From contig PXYW01000009.1 in the NCBI GenBank assembly GCA_003023695.1, positions 1 through 64,000 of the forward strand: a DNA stretch of 64,000 bases. Direction: 5' to 3'. The DNA comes from Sulfobacillus benefaciens. GTDB lineage: Bacteria > Bacillota > Sulfobacillia > Sulfobacillales > Sulfobacillaceae. Positions 53,016 through 61,866 of this stretch are shown piece by piece (the stretch's first letter is position 1; each line of letters starts with the position of its first letter). The position numbers were made by a program, and so were the translations under genes. The notes below the pieces were generated by a model. It saw only the letters and a list, made by a program, of their open reading frames with translations, was not told where the DNA came from and ran no database searches.

Positions 53016-53723
53016 ATGAGTGTGGCGCGTGGCATCCCTAGCAGGAGACTTGTCCCCATAGAAGATTTGCCGCCGGTGAAAGCTCCGGTAGAAATTGAGT
53101 ATGTTCCTCAGGCCGAAGATTCTCAAATGGAACGGTATTCGTCGCGGATTGTGCTGCGTGACAATGCTTACGACTATCTTGACGCCCTCCGATCAAGCGC
53201 AGGTGATGTGATTCTCGGATGGACTCTGGTCGGAAGCGAAGTCTATCTCTTATGGGGTCAAGATAGTTATTTGTACCGCTATCGAATCGTCATCGACGAG
53301 GTGTTAGACCCTTTGCCAGCCATGCGTGTCACATACCTGACCCCTCCACGCCGTCACAATCGGCGCCGGGAATGGCGCAGCAACACTAAAATTCCTGGAA
53401 AATTCACCAAGATTGCAGGGGAACAGGAGGATCCACCAGAGACCCCGCGGATGCTACGAACGATTAGTCGCAATATCTCGTATTCAGCTATTCGCTTTTA
53501 TTCCCGGCATTCACTAAAGCCGGACACCCGCCTAAAGACACAATGGCAATTGCCGGATGGCAACGTCTTAGCGGGAGAGATGCGGGTTCTGCGAACCTTA
53601 AACGCCATCACCGTGTATCAAGGAATTGAAGGACATGACATCGTTGCTGTTTGGGATCCGCCACTGAACGAATCCCAACTAAATTTATGGAAAGCATTTT
53701 GTGATCGTCACCGATACGACTAA
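53016..53723 (+). CDS. PilZ domain protein (YcgR-like)
   Basis: The 235-residue protein has an N-terminal YcgR-like beta region (residues about 25-115) and a C-terminal PilZ domain with RRHNR (RxxxR) and RNISYSAIRF, where Ala stands at the usual Gly of (D/N)xSxxG. PilZ proteins bind c-di-GMP and act on flagella or polysaccharide synthases. It overlaps the convergent initiating glycosyltransferase gene by four bases at the 3' ends. It lies 122 nt downstream of the protease-PilZ fusion gene, so the two may be one unit. ATG at 53016 has GGATGG just upstream. Confidence 0.85.
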   Translation: MSVARGIPSRRLVPIEDLPPVKAPVEIEYVPQAEDSQMERYSSRIVLRDNAYDYLDALRSSAGDVILGWTLVGSEVYLLWGQDSYLYRYRIVIDEVLDPLPAMRVTYLTPPRRHNRRREWRSNTKIPGKFTKIAGEQEDPPETPRMLRTISRNISYSAIRFYSRHSLKPDTRLKTQWQLPDGNVLAGEMRVLRTLNAITVYQGIEGHDIVAVWDPPLNESQLNLWKAFCDRHRYD

Positions 53724-55123
53724 TGAGCGCCCCTCTGCTGCAACACCGCAGGAATGGTTTTCACGATAATCTTTAAATCGAGCAAAAGTGACCACGACTC
53801 GATATATTGCATATCGAGCTTCATCCACTCTTGAAAGTCAATGTTATTGCGGCCTGATATCTGCCAAAGGCATGTAATGCCAGGTCTCACCGACAATCGC
53901 TTGCGGTAATCTTCCCCATATTGGCTGACTTCAGATGGAAGCGCCGGTCGTGGGCCTACCAAACTCATATGTCCCCAGAACACATTAAAAAGTTGCGGTA
54001 ATTCATCAAGACTGGTTTTACGTAACACTGCACCAATACGCGTGACTCGCGGGTCGTTTTCAATTTTAAATACCGGCCCTGACATCATGTTTAAATGATT
54101 ATACTGAGACTTTAATTCTTCGGCGTTAGGCACCATGGTGCGAAATTTGTAGCAGGGAAACGCCCGGCCATTTAGCCCGACCCGCTGTTGTACAAATAGT
54201 ACCGGCGATTTCGGGTCATCCCATTTCATCAGCGCCCAAATCAGCAGCATCAACGGCGAGGTTATGATAATGCCCACCGCGGACCCTAAGAGATCCACCG
54301 CTCGTTTGACAATTCTACGGGACGTTTGGTGAGCACGTGAGGAGTCCACGACCAGTACCGAGTTGCCGTAGAAGTCGTAAAGGCGGGAACGATGCGCCAA
54401 CGCACCCACTTCATCCAAAATCATTCGGACTTCCTTGCCTTCCCGCCGGGCCAAACGAATAGCTTCCATCATAACATCGTCCGCCATGGGCAATGCTAAG
54501 ACTACCGTGTCAACCACCGTCTCGTGAACCATTCGATATAGCCCTTGCACCGCCCGTTGCCCTGCATCTGCATCACCCAGTGGAACTTCCCAGCGAGCCG
54601 TGACAGCAAGCCCCGCTTCGGGGACCGATGCTACAGTATCGGAAAAAATTCCCACTCTCTTCGGATATCCAATAACCACAACCCGGCGCATGTCCCGGCC
54701 TGACAGCCGAAAGCGGCCTACCCCAATTTTAATCAGCCCGTGTACCATCGTCTGAAAAATCATCGATGCTACAGGCAATATCAAAAATATAATGCGGGAA
54801 AACCATGTGGCCTTAAAGATAAATATCAACATGGCCAATCCCAAGTTAATCTCTACGTTGGATAGCAGCAGTATGCCCATTTCCGCCGGAAGTTGATTCC
54901 ACCGTCGAGAGTATCCACGAAAATTCAATTTCAACACAAGCCATGACAAGCCTAAAACCACGGCAGAGAACGAGTAATAGAAGGTCGCAAGGCGAACCGT
55001 GGCGACCCTGGGATTAATCCAGGTGAGATACACATGAATGGCCACTAAATATGCAATGTAGGCCGCTCCGGTATCCACCATGACCGCTAATTCGTCCCAA
55101 CGATTGGTGCGTCGGCGAAACAC
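53720..55123 (-). CDS. Initiating polyprenyl-phosphate sugar-1-phosphate transferase (WbaP/CpsE type)
   Basis: The 467-residue protein has four or five N-terminal membrane helices, a Rossmann-like central domain ([17 protein letters not shown]) and the C-terminal catalytic domain: [20 protein letters not shown], the KFRTM motif, [13 protein letters not shown] with the Asp-Glu pair, and [12 protein letters not shown]. It transfers the first sugar phosphate to undecaprenyl phosphate and starts polysaccharide synthesis. GTG at 55123 is chosen because AGGAGG lies 6 nt upstream; the frame extends eight codons further. The convergent PilZ gene overlaps its stop by four bases. Confidence 0.93.
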   Translation of the reverse strand: MFRRRTNRWDELAVMVDTGAAYIAYLVAIHVYLTWINPRVATVRLATFYYSFSAVVLGLSWLVLKLNFRGYSRRWNQLPAEMGILLLSNVEINLGLAMLIFIFKATWFSRIIFLILPVASMIFQTMVHGLIKIGVGRFRLSGRDMRRVVVIGYPKRVGIFSDTVASVPEAGLAVTARWEVPLGDADAGQRAVQGLYRMVHETVVDTVVLALPMADDVMMEAIRLARREGKEVRMILDEVGALAHRSRLYDFYGNSVLVVDSSRAHQTSRRIVKRAVDLLGSAVGIIITSPLMLLIWALMKWDDPKSPVLFVQQRVGLNGRAFPCYKFRTMVPNAEELKSQYNHLNMMSGPVFKIENDPRVTRIGAVLRKTSLDELPQLFNVFWGHMSLVGPRPALPSEVSQYGEDYRKRLSVRPGITCLWQISGRNNIDFQEWMKLDMQYIESWSLLLDLKIIVKTIPAVLQQRGAH

Positions 55124-55213
55124 CGTATCCCTCCTCAACAATGCCAATGGTTTTGTAAATCACAGCAATTGTATTATAACAGCTTGCCTATTCATTGAAG
55201 AGTGGTGAAAATA

Positions 55214-55255
55214 GGGTGATATCCGACACTGCAGGCAGGTGGCCTAAAATCACCC
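55214..55255 (-). terminator. Possible terminator of the DUF3048 gene
   Basis: GGGTGAT (55214-55220) pairs with ATCACCC (55249-55255), followed on the minus strand by TATTTTC. The stem is short and the loop long. Confidence 0.45.
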
Positions 55256-55259
55256 AGCC

Positions 55260-56366
55260 TTATTGCCCCAGCGTCAAGTGAAAAGGATTCTGTGCAGATT
55301 GACTATTGGGTACAATTTCGATCCAGGTTTGACCGGGATCAAAAGCCGCTTCTTTGCCATTGCTTAAATAGAAGTGAGTCGGTGTTCCGGATCCATTGTT
55401 CTTCCATATCCCATCATAAAAGCGATGGCCCAAAAATAGCAGCGCCTTGCCTTGTCCTCTCGTATTCACACTAATCCAGCCGGTTCCAGCAGGATCATAC
55501 AAATAATTTTCTGTGGTGTATTCAATGACCACATTAGACGCTATCACGGGCTGTCCTGAATTGAGTCCCATCACTTGCTGAAATCCGGTATTAGCTTCTT
55601 GGTCTTCCACCCACCGGGTCCATCCATTCGCAGCAGGATCCCATCGCCATTGCTCCAGCGTGTTGCGCGGATTCCACTCCAAAGTAATAGTTTGGTAGGG
55701 CGGTGTGCCGCTAGACACATGGCTTACAAAAGGCCAATGGCCGGTCACACGAGGATTGCCCCAATTAGTGTCAGCTGCCTGCATCACACTAGACATATTG
55801 ACAAAAAGATTATGCGGAGCAGGACGGCTTGAGACCCGGTATCCCAAGTTGTAGGCATTGGCATCTAAGTCCAAATTATGAATATGATCCTGCGCAATGC
55901 TGGTGTACCCAGGGTCTGATGCTCCAGCGTGCGCATAAGCCGCGGGCCACTCGTGGACCAAACTGACGAAATAAGGTCGCGCAGACCGCACCGGGCCTAC
56001 TTGGCTCGGAGCTTGTCCCCAAAACATCAACATAAAGCGAGAGTAATAGAAGAATTCGGTGTAGGCCTCATACACGATATCCGCAGAGTGCAGCCCATAT
56101 TGCGGGCGGCCGTATTCCGTATTTTCCACCATGACAGCTACCAATGGCCCATGTTGCGGTGTCTTTAACCCAGTTAGTGGATCCAACTGCGAAGGAGGTG
56201 AGGTGATGAGGCCACCGTTGCTGTTCTGGTTACTGGGAGCCGGGACATTAGTGCTTTTAGATGTTTGATTTTTTGACGGAGAGCTTTGATGGCCACACCC
56301 TGCCAAACCACCAGCTAGCAGCCCCGCAACAGTCGCGGCGGTCACAATTGAACGGAAAGGTTTCAA
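55260..56366 (-). CDS. DUF3048 (YerB-like) lipoprotein
   Basis: The 368-residue protein has a signal peptide with lipobox GLAGC, an S/N/P-rich linker and a DUF3048 domain: DPLTGLKTPQHGPLVAVMVE, RPQYGLHSADIVYEAYTE, FMLMFWGQAPSQVGPVRSAR, and YAHAGASDPGY. Members such as YerB are membrane-anchored extracytoplasmic proteins whose role is not established. TTG at 56366 is the only start before an in-frame stop, with GGAG about 12 nt upstream, which is far. The surrounding polysaccharide genes do not clarify its role. Confidence 0.85.
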   Translation of the reverse strand: MKPFRSIVTAATVAGLLAGGLAGCGHQSSPSKNQTSKSTNVPAPSNQNSNGGLITSPPSQLDPLTGLKTPQHGPLVAVMVENTEYGRPQYGLHSADIVYEAYTEFFYYSRFMLMFWGQAPSQVGPVRSARPYFVSLVHEWPAAYAHAGASDPGYTSIAQDHIHNLDLDANAYNLGYRVSSRPAPHNLFVNMSSVMQAADTNWGNPRVTGHWPFVSHVSSGTPPYQTITLEWNPRNTLEQWRWDPAANGWTRWVEDQEANTGFQQVMGLNSGQPVIASNVVIEYTTENYLYDPAGTGWISVNTRGQGKALLFLGHRFYDGIWKNNGSGTPTHFYLSNGKEAAFDPGQTWIEIVPNSQSAQNPFHLTLGQ

Positions 56367-56447
56367 ATAAGTTCAACGCTCCTTAATCCATTTCCCTTAT
56401 CATACCATTGCCCTGTGAATTCATCTTCTTAATAGTAGGTAAAAGAT

Positions 56448-56918
56448 TTAAGAAAAGAAATGCATTTGCTCGGTAGGATAATGAGGAACCATGCCTTCGT
56501 GTTGGGCAATAGCCAGACGCCATTTTTTAATCAGGTCATAAGGATAGCGAGTAGGAAAAGTTCGACGAAATTGGGCAGGACGAAAACCGGCGGGTTCTAT
56601 GGCAATCTCTTTTAGGATATAAAAAAAGTGCCCTGGACCCACACCAACGTCTTTGGTTGCTTCCGCTACTGCAGACAAAACAGCACTGAGCTCCAATGGC
56701 CACTCAGGATCAAGAAAGGGATCAATCGCTGGCCCGTACGGCGGTTGAGGAACCGCCGCGCTGAAGGATTCCGCAGACTGCCAGGCAGCATAAGCCCACA
56801 ATAGTACGCCAGGCGTAATCGGATGATGCAAAAATTCGCTAAAACGGGTCAAAACGTCGGAGGGAACGTAAGTGGCAGCAGCCACAATCGCCAAAGGCCA
56901 TGGGTCAAGGCTACCCAT
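56448..56918 (-). CDS. Protein of unknown function
   Basis: The 156-residue protein is not recognised. It has a hydrophobic first segment (PLAIVAAATYVPSDVLTRF), an alpha-helical middle and a basic C-terminal region with FRRTFPTRYPYDLIKKW. ATG at 56918 lacks a clear ribosome site; coding-like sequence continues about ten codons upstream, so initiation may be at a non-ATG codon. It lies between the DUF3048 and MaoC genes on the same strand. Confidence 0.55.
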   Translation of the reverse strand: MGSLDPWPLAIVAAATYVPSDVLTRFSEFLHHPITPGVLLWAYAAWQSAESFSAAVPQPPYGPAIDPFLDPEWPLELSAVLSAVAEATKDVGVGPGHFFYILKEIAIEPAGFRPAQFRRTFPTRYPYDLIKKWRLAIAQHEGMVPHYPTEQMHFFS

Positions 56919-57097
56919 ACCGAGGTCTGCAAGCCATAGCCGGCGGATATTTTATAAGGCGAGGACACACACGCAACCATTTCCCAAAATTGCTGATCCA
57001 CTGTATTCCCAACCTTGCAAGTATTCTAGCTGTTCACTGCAATGATACCATTAGCATCGCAACCTAGTAATAGGCAACCCGCTAGATTTTTCCCGGA

Positions 57098-57550
57098 TCA
57101 TACCGATAAAGCATTCATAGTGTCTTTATTGGCTACGAGGACACGTAGGGTCGATACCACCACTGGTTCATTAGTCTGCTTTTTCACTGTCAGCTGAGTA
57201 TCAACCACTCCTCCACGTTCTTTGACAGAAAGTCCCTTAACCTCGAGTTCCACCGAAATGGTGTCGCCAATATATGTAGGAGCCACGAATCTCACGCGGT
57301 CGATCCCGTAAAAAGCCAATACCACTCCGGGTTTCATGGTCAGTAAACCGGTGGATACCGAAAGGACGAGCATGCCATGAGCAATGCGCTGCCCAAATGG
57401 TCCTTTCCGCGCCCATTCCTTGTCGGTATGAAGCGGATACCAATCGCCGCTAAACGCAGAAAACATCACTAAATCCGCCTCGGTTATGGTTCTGCCCCGT
57501 GACATCCACACCTCGCCCACAGTGTAGTCTTCAAAAGGTCGATCAAACAT
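57098..57550 (-). CDS. MaoC-like hot-dog dehydratase
   Basis: The 150-residue protein has a hot-dog fold of the MaoC type. The catalytic pair lies in FSGDWYPLHTDKEWA (Asp, His) followed by RIAHGMLVLSV. Such enzymes hydrate 2-enoyl-CoA thioesters. ATG at 57550 has AAGGGGG 9 nt upstream. A small FAD protein gene lies 85 nt upstream on the same strand with a hairpin between. No fatty-acid genes are nearby, so the substrate is unknown. Confidence 0.85.
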   Translation of the reverse strand: MFDRPFEDYTVGEVWMSRGRTITEADLVMFSAFSGDWYPLHTDKEWARKGPFGQRIAHGMLVLSVSTGLLTMKPGVVLAFYGIDRVRFVAPTYIGDTISVELEVKGLSVKERGGVVDTQLTVKKQTNEPVVVSTLRVLVANKDTMNALSV

Positions 57551-57600
57551 CTATCGTTCCCCCTTCGTTTACATTTCGTCACAGGTCTTACCATCCGGGC

Positions 57601-57623
57601 CCCGGCATTGCCTCAATACCGGG
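57601..57623 (-). terminator. Hairpin after the small FAD protein gene
   Basis: CCCGGCATTG (57601-57610) pairs with CAATACCGGG (57614-57623) with one mismatch over a 3-nt loop. It has no U-run, so termination is uncertain. Confidence 0.45.
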
Positions 57624-57635
57624 CACCCTTAATAG

Positions 57636-58205
57636 CTACTGTTGGGGCTTAAAGACGTCGTGGTCAACATGCCGGGCACCTTCGAGTTCGCTCAACAAAT
57701 TGATCGCCACTTTGGCACCATCACCTGCTGTGATGATTGTATGCATGCTCACCCCGGCAACCGTGCCAGCGGCCCAAATTCCCGGCACAGAGGTTTTACC
57801 TTCCGGTGTTACGTCCACAACCGTCTTAATACGCGGTTCGGATCCTGGCTTGACTCGTACCCCAATGTGTTCGACCAAATCCGTGTATAGGCCTGTCGCT
57901 AAAATGATGTGCCGAGCTTCATAGGTACCCTGATCCGTATCCACGGCAAACACTTCACCGTCTTGACGAATATTCGTGACATTAGCTTTCACAATGGTTG
58001 TTCCAAGCCGCGCCGCCTGATCTTTCCCGGTGTCTACTAAATCCGGCCCGGTTATCTCCGGTACTCCATAATGGTTTTTGATGAGCGCACGGCGAGTAAC
58101 ACTTAAACCGTTGTCAAACATAAGCGTGCTTCTACCGGCCTTTGCCAGAAAAATAGCCGCACTGGCACCGGCTGGTCCAGCACCTACAATGATGACGTCG
58201 TACAC
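57636..58205 (-). CDS. Small FAD-binding oxidoreductase lacking the NADPH domain
   Basis: The 189-residue protein is like thioredoxin reductase but with only the FAD-binding halves. The start has YDVIIVGAGPAGASAA, then IILATGLYTDL and the second FAD motif region VPGIWAAGTVAG with HTIITAGDGAKVA. The central NADPH-binding domain and the CxxC redox site are absent; the protein has no cysteine at all. GTG at 58205 has AAAGGA about 10 nt upstream. It may receive electrons from another reductase or carry out a non-disulfide reaction. The neighbouring MaoC gene may share a pathway. Confidence 0.75.
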   Translation of the reverse strand: MYDVIIVGAGPAGASAAIFLAKAGRSTLMFDNGLSVTRRALIKNHYGVPEITGPDLVDTGKDQAARLGTTIVKANVTNIRQDGEVFAVDTDQGTYEARHIILATGLYTDLVEHIGVRVKPGSEPRIKTVVDVTPEGKTSVPGIWAAGTVAGVSMHTIITAGDGAKVAINLLSELEGARHVDHDVFKPQQ

Positions 58206-58664
58206 GTAGTGTCGTCCTTTCTGTCTCGGTGTAACACGTATAGGATAACACACCCTCATCGTTCTCTGACCAGCACTGGAATCATCAGCCCTGCAGATAA
58301 CATGCAGTCATTCAGGCCCGAGCCCATTTTTGGAAAACAACAATAGCAGAAAAAAACGCAATTAACCCGCATGACAAGTGCCTACCGTCGCCGTTCCAAT
58401 TTAAAAACCATACATTACAACTGCTTTGTTCCTGGATAATATGTGTTGCGAGTATGGTGTTGGAATCAAAAGAATGGTCCGTGGGAACTCATTGACCTTA
58501 ACACAGCTTAGGATTGACCAGGTGGCGATGCAGTCATGTTTGTGCCATGGGACTTCCCCTGAGGCTCACATCATTTGCTACACTAGCAATATGGAAGCAT
58601 TTTGACGCAGTATGGAACCATAAGCTAACTAAAAGACAAAGTATTCGTTGAGGAGTGAGCAGCG
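58206..58664. other. Divergent intergenic region of 459 bases
   Basis: No gene or RNA was recognised. It should hold promoters for the divergent FAD protein genes; TACACT at about 58579 may be a -10 box for the plus-strand gene. Confidence 0.4.
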
Positions 58665-59822
58665 GTGAATGACGTTATCGTAATTGGGGCTGGTCCCGCA
58701 GGAAGCACGGCAGCATGGCGCTTGGCAGAGTCTGGACTTAAGGTGCTGGTCATCGAAGCCAAGACTATCCCGCGGATAAAGCCATGTGGCGGTGCCCTAA
58801 CCTCTCGTGCGTTAGAGCTCCTGCCTGAGGGATTTTCGTCCTATACCAAATCCCATCCTTCTCAGTGGACGTTCAGCAATGGTCGGCGCCAAGTGACCAT
58901 CACATCTTCAACTCCATATTGCCACACCGTGGAACGGCAATATTTCGACCAATGGCTGATCCAACATGCAGTGTTGCGAGGCGCGCGGTTAATTGAATCC
59001 AGTCCCGTTAACCAGATTGAACCCGTAGCCGAAGGGTACCAAGTAAACACCGAATCGGGAGCCCAGTACACCGCACGATACCTCATCGGAGCCGACGGTG
59101 GCCACGGGGTCAGCGCAAGGCTTCTGGGATTGCCGCGTGCGCAAAATGGTGCTGCCATGGAAGTCGAGCTGGAGGTTCCCGAATCTCTCTACACGAAGTT
59201 TTCGTCGCGGGTAGAAGTCGATATCGCGCAATATCCATGGGGGTATGCCTGGGTTATTCCCCGATACCCCATTTTAAACATCGGGGTGGGTTCGTTTCGC
59301 CCGAAAAAGTTGGCCTTGAAATCGCTTCTCAATAGCTATCTCAATGCCAAATTAGGAGATTTTCGGCCAAGTTCACCGCTAAAGCCGCTAGCCCATCCAT
59401 TACCGTACCGGACCCGATTAGCCCCTTTGGCCCGTGGTCGCGCATTATTAGTCGGGGATGCTGCTGGGTTGATGGATGCGTTTTCCGCCGAGGGTATCTA
59501 TTCGGCTTTAAGAACCGGGCATTTAGCGGCAAATGCCATCCTGTCCGCAGCCAAAGACAATTTGCCGGTAGATTCCTATAATCTTATGATTCAAACCGAG
59601 TTTTGGCCTAATCTCCGTTCTGCCATTAAAATGGCCTATCTATTTTATCCCTTGGCTAAGTTTTGGTCGGAGATATTCTTTAATGACACCCATTTGCTCG
59701 AGCAATATCTGAACGTAGCCCAAGGCACCACAACCTACCAACAGCTATTGCGTGACACAGAAATATCATTGTTGAATCATGCTAAAATTCGGTGGCCAAA
59801 CCCGAGTAACCCAGTTACTTGA
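58665..59822 (+). CDS. Geranylgeranyl-reductase-family flavoprotein
   Basis: The 385-residue protein has an N-terminal VIVIGAGPAGSTAAWRLAE FAD motif, PCGGALTSRALELLP (the family's CGG motif), YLIGADGGHGVSARLLG, and ALLVGDAAGLMDAFSAEGIY (second FAD motif). These mark the geranylgeranyl reductase family, which reduces isoprenoid or other double bonds, e.g. in menaquinone or archaeal-lipid type pathways. The GTG start at 58665 has AGGAG upstream. It is convergent with the glycosyltransferase gene and overlaps its 3' end by eight bases. The substrate is inferred only at family level. Confidence 0.87.
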   Translation: MNDVIVIGAGPAGSTAAWRLAESGLKVLVIEAKTIPRIKPCGGALTSRALELLPEGFSSYTKSHPSQWTFSNGRRQVTITSSTPYCHTVERQYFDQWLIQHAVLRGARLIESSPVNQIEPVAEGYQVNTESGAQYTARYLIGADGGHGVSARLLGLPRAQNGAAMEVELEVPESLYTKFSSRVEVDIAQYPWGYAWVIPRYPILNIGVGSFRPKKLALKSLLNSYLNAKLGDFRPSSPLKPLAHPLPYRTRLAPLARGRALLVGDAAGLMDAFSAEGIYSALRTGHLAANAILSAAKDNLPVDSYNLMIQTEFWPNLRSAIKMAYLFYPLAKFWSEIFFNDTHLLEQYLNVAQGTTTYQQLLRDTEISLLNHAKIRWPNPSNPVT

Positions 59823-60930
59823 CCAGCGCGTCAATCCAAGCCCCTTTTACCCGATCCCGATCCAGAGCCCTTGCATGCTGTTTTCCCCCTAAGGCAAATG
59901 CGCTTCGAATGCGGTCATTGCCCAGCCATTTTTGTATTCCTTCAGCCAGCGCCACCGGTTCTCCAATGCTGACAATTTTCCCCAGTGCGCCATTGGATAA
60001 GATCTCCCTGGATACGTGAGGCGCATTCGTGGCAATCACTGGGATACCAACACTCATTGCCGCATATAAATCCCACCCGGCGCCATCAAAATATTGGGGT
60101 GCCACAAAAATTTTGGAGCGGGACAGCCATGCTCCCCACTCTTGAACCCACCCAGGAAAAAGCGCCGCAACTCCCAAAGATGCCGCCAGCTTTTCTTGCT
60201 GCGCTCTGAGTGGTCCGTCCCCCATAACCAGAAGTTTGACCGGTATCGACTGATCTTGCACCAACCGCACGGCATTAATTAAGACTTCAATTCCTTTTAA
60301 GGCTTCTAGATGCCCCAAGCTTGAAATTACCGGAATATCGGTCTCCAAGAAAGGATGGGGAACCGGATGCTGAGCTTCGGATTGCCACTGATGAATCGGT
60401 AACGGCACGCTCACTTTGACGACACGATTTTTGGCAACCCCGTGATATTCCATCAAATCGGTGGCGGCGGCGTCAGATAAAGTAATGATCCGGTCGATTT
60501 TTGGGTATAAAGCATCAATCATCCGCCGCTGCCCACCAACATTATGCTCCCCACGGGCAGCTAAATATTCGGTTAGCGGCACATGCGCCACCATTATCAA
60601 TGGGGCTCGGCCCATAACCCCGCCCATTGCTGTAACCGCTTTCAGCTCCAGATCCAGGTTTTGGTCTACAATAACCCGGTGATAACGATGATAAGCACGA
60701 CGCAGGACACCGGATATTTGCAATTTCGCAGTAAACCGTCCTTGAATCGGGGGATCCAGTACGGCAGCCCCCTCGACAGTTGATAGAAGCCCTGGTTGAC
60801 TTGGCGGATACAATGGCAGGACATCTACCGCAACCCCGGCTTCTATGAGTAGTGGCACTACCCACTGCATCAAAATAGTTCCCGTATCGCGATCTAATGA
60901 ATGGACGACCCAGACTACGCGCATGGTCAT
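59815..60930 (-). CDS. GT4 family glycosyltransferase
   Basis: The 371-residue protein is a GT-B enzyme with a diffuse N-terminal half and a clear donor half: IPVISSLGHLEALKGIEVLI, VKLLVMGDGPLRAQQEKL, FVAPQYFDGAGWDLYAAMS and VGIPVIATNAPH. The usual EGFG..ALEA acid pair is replaced by DGAGWDLYAA, so it is a divergent member. ATG at 60930 overlaps the epimerase stop by four bases (ATGA), so it belongs to the same operon; its own end overlaps the convergent flavoprotein gene. Confidence 0.82.
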   Translation of the reverse strand: MTMRVVWVVHSLDRDTGTILMQWVVPLLIEAGVAVDVLPLYPPSQPGLLSTVEGAAVLDPPIQGRFTAKLQISGVLRRAYHRYHRVIVDQNLDLELKAVTAMGGVMGRAPLIMVAHVPLTEYLAARGEHNVGGQRRMIDALYPKIDRIITLSDAAATDLMEYHGVAKNRVVKVSVPLPIHQWQSEAQHPVPHPFLETDIPVISSLGHLEALKGIEVLINAVRLVQDQSIPVKLLVMGDGPLRAQQEKLAASLGVAALFPGWVQEWGAWLSRSKIFVAPQYFDGAGWDLYAAMSVGIPVIATNAPHVSREILSNGALGKIVSIGEPVALAEGIQKWLGNDRIRSAFALGGKQHARALDRDRVKGAWIDALVK

Positions 60931-61853
60931 CGGATTTCGTGTCCCGTTTTCTGGAAATAGTGCCAGGTTTCCTCAATCCCCTGGGTCAAAGGCACCTGAG
61001 CACGAAATCCCCATTGCTCGGCTAGTGTAGTGGACAAAAGGCTGTCGTGGATATCGCCAATGCGGGGTTCTACCGTAAGGTATCGGACGTCTTGTCCCGA
61101 CACTGCACCCAACACGTCGATAAGGTTCAAGACACTGGTAGTGGTTCCTGTGCTGACATTGTACACGGCAGATGAACCTGGATTGCCTAGCCGGTGCGAA
61201 AACGCCCGGGCGACATCTTGCACTGCAATAAAGTCCCGGGTTTGCGACCCATCACCATGCACAGTGAGTGTAGTGCCAGCGGCCAATGCCTCACAAAACA
61301 TGGCTACCACTCCCCCTTCTCCCGCAGTGCGCTGCCGTGGGCCATAGACGTTGGCCAACCGCAAAGCAATGCCGGTCATCCCATGGGTAGCTGCCCAATG
61401 GAGAAGATATTGCTCGGCTGCCCATTTATTTAGTCCATAGAATGAAATCGGATGCAGAGGTCCCGACTCCTGCAACGGCAACGACGCCACATCGCCGTAC
61501 ACGGCAGCAGACGATGCCATTCGAAACTCCCGGGCACCGAGAAAGGTGGCTGTCTCCAACATCGTCAGTGTGCCTTGAAGATTCGTCCGAAGATCTTCCA
61601 CGGGGTAAGTCTCCGAAAGAGGCACACTGATTTGGGCTGCCAAGTGAATCACCGCATCGACGGGCCCGACCTCATTTTTCCAGGCATCAGGCGCCAAAAT
61701 GTCAGCCTCGATAAATTTCGCCTCCGGCGGCACAAACGACCGGGTTCCTGTAGACAAATTGTCGACCACGATAACTTGATCTCCCTGCGCAACTAACGCC
61801 GTTAAAAGGTGAGATCCGATAAAACCGGCACCGCCAGTCACTAAAATTTTCAT
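60927..61853 (-). CDS. NAD-dependent epimerase/dehydratase (UDP-glucose 4-epimerase-like)
   Basis: The 308-residue protein is an extended SDR: TGGAGFIGSHLL at the N-terminus, DNLSTG, HLAAQISVP, the SSAAVYGD Ser region, and catalytic FYGLNKWAAE (YxxxK). These fit GalE-type 4-epimerases or related nucleotide-sugar epimerases. ATG at 61853 is chosen because the nucleotide motif follows and GAGG lies 6 nt upstream; the frame extends 32 codons into the neighbouring gene. It lies between two glycosyltransferase genes, presumably supplying a nucleotide sugar for them. Confidence 0.9.
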   Translation of the reverse strand: MKILVTGGAGFIGSHLLTALVAQGDQVIVVDNLSTGTRSFVPPEAKFIEADILAPDAWKNEVGPVDAVIHLAAQISVPLSETYPVEDLRTNLQGTLTMLETATFLGAREFRMASSAAVYGDVASLPLQESGPLHPISFYGLNKWAAEQYLLHWAATHGMTGIALRLANVYGPRQRTAGEGGVVAMFCEALAAGTTLTVHGDGSQTRDFIAVQDVARAFSHRLGNPGSSAVYNVSTGTTTSVLNLIDVLGAVSGQDVRYLTVEPRIGDIHDSLLSTTLAEQWGFRAQVPLTQGIEETWHYFQKTGHEIR

Positions 61854-61866
61854 TATGCCTCGCTTT

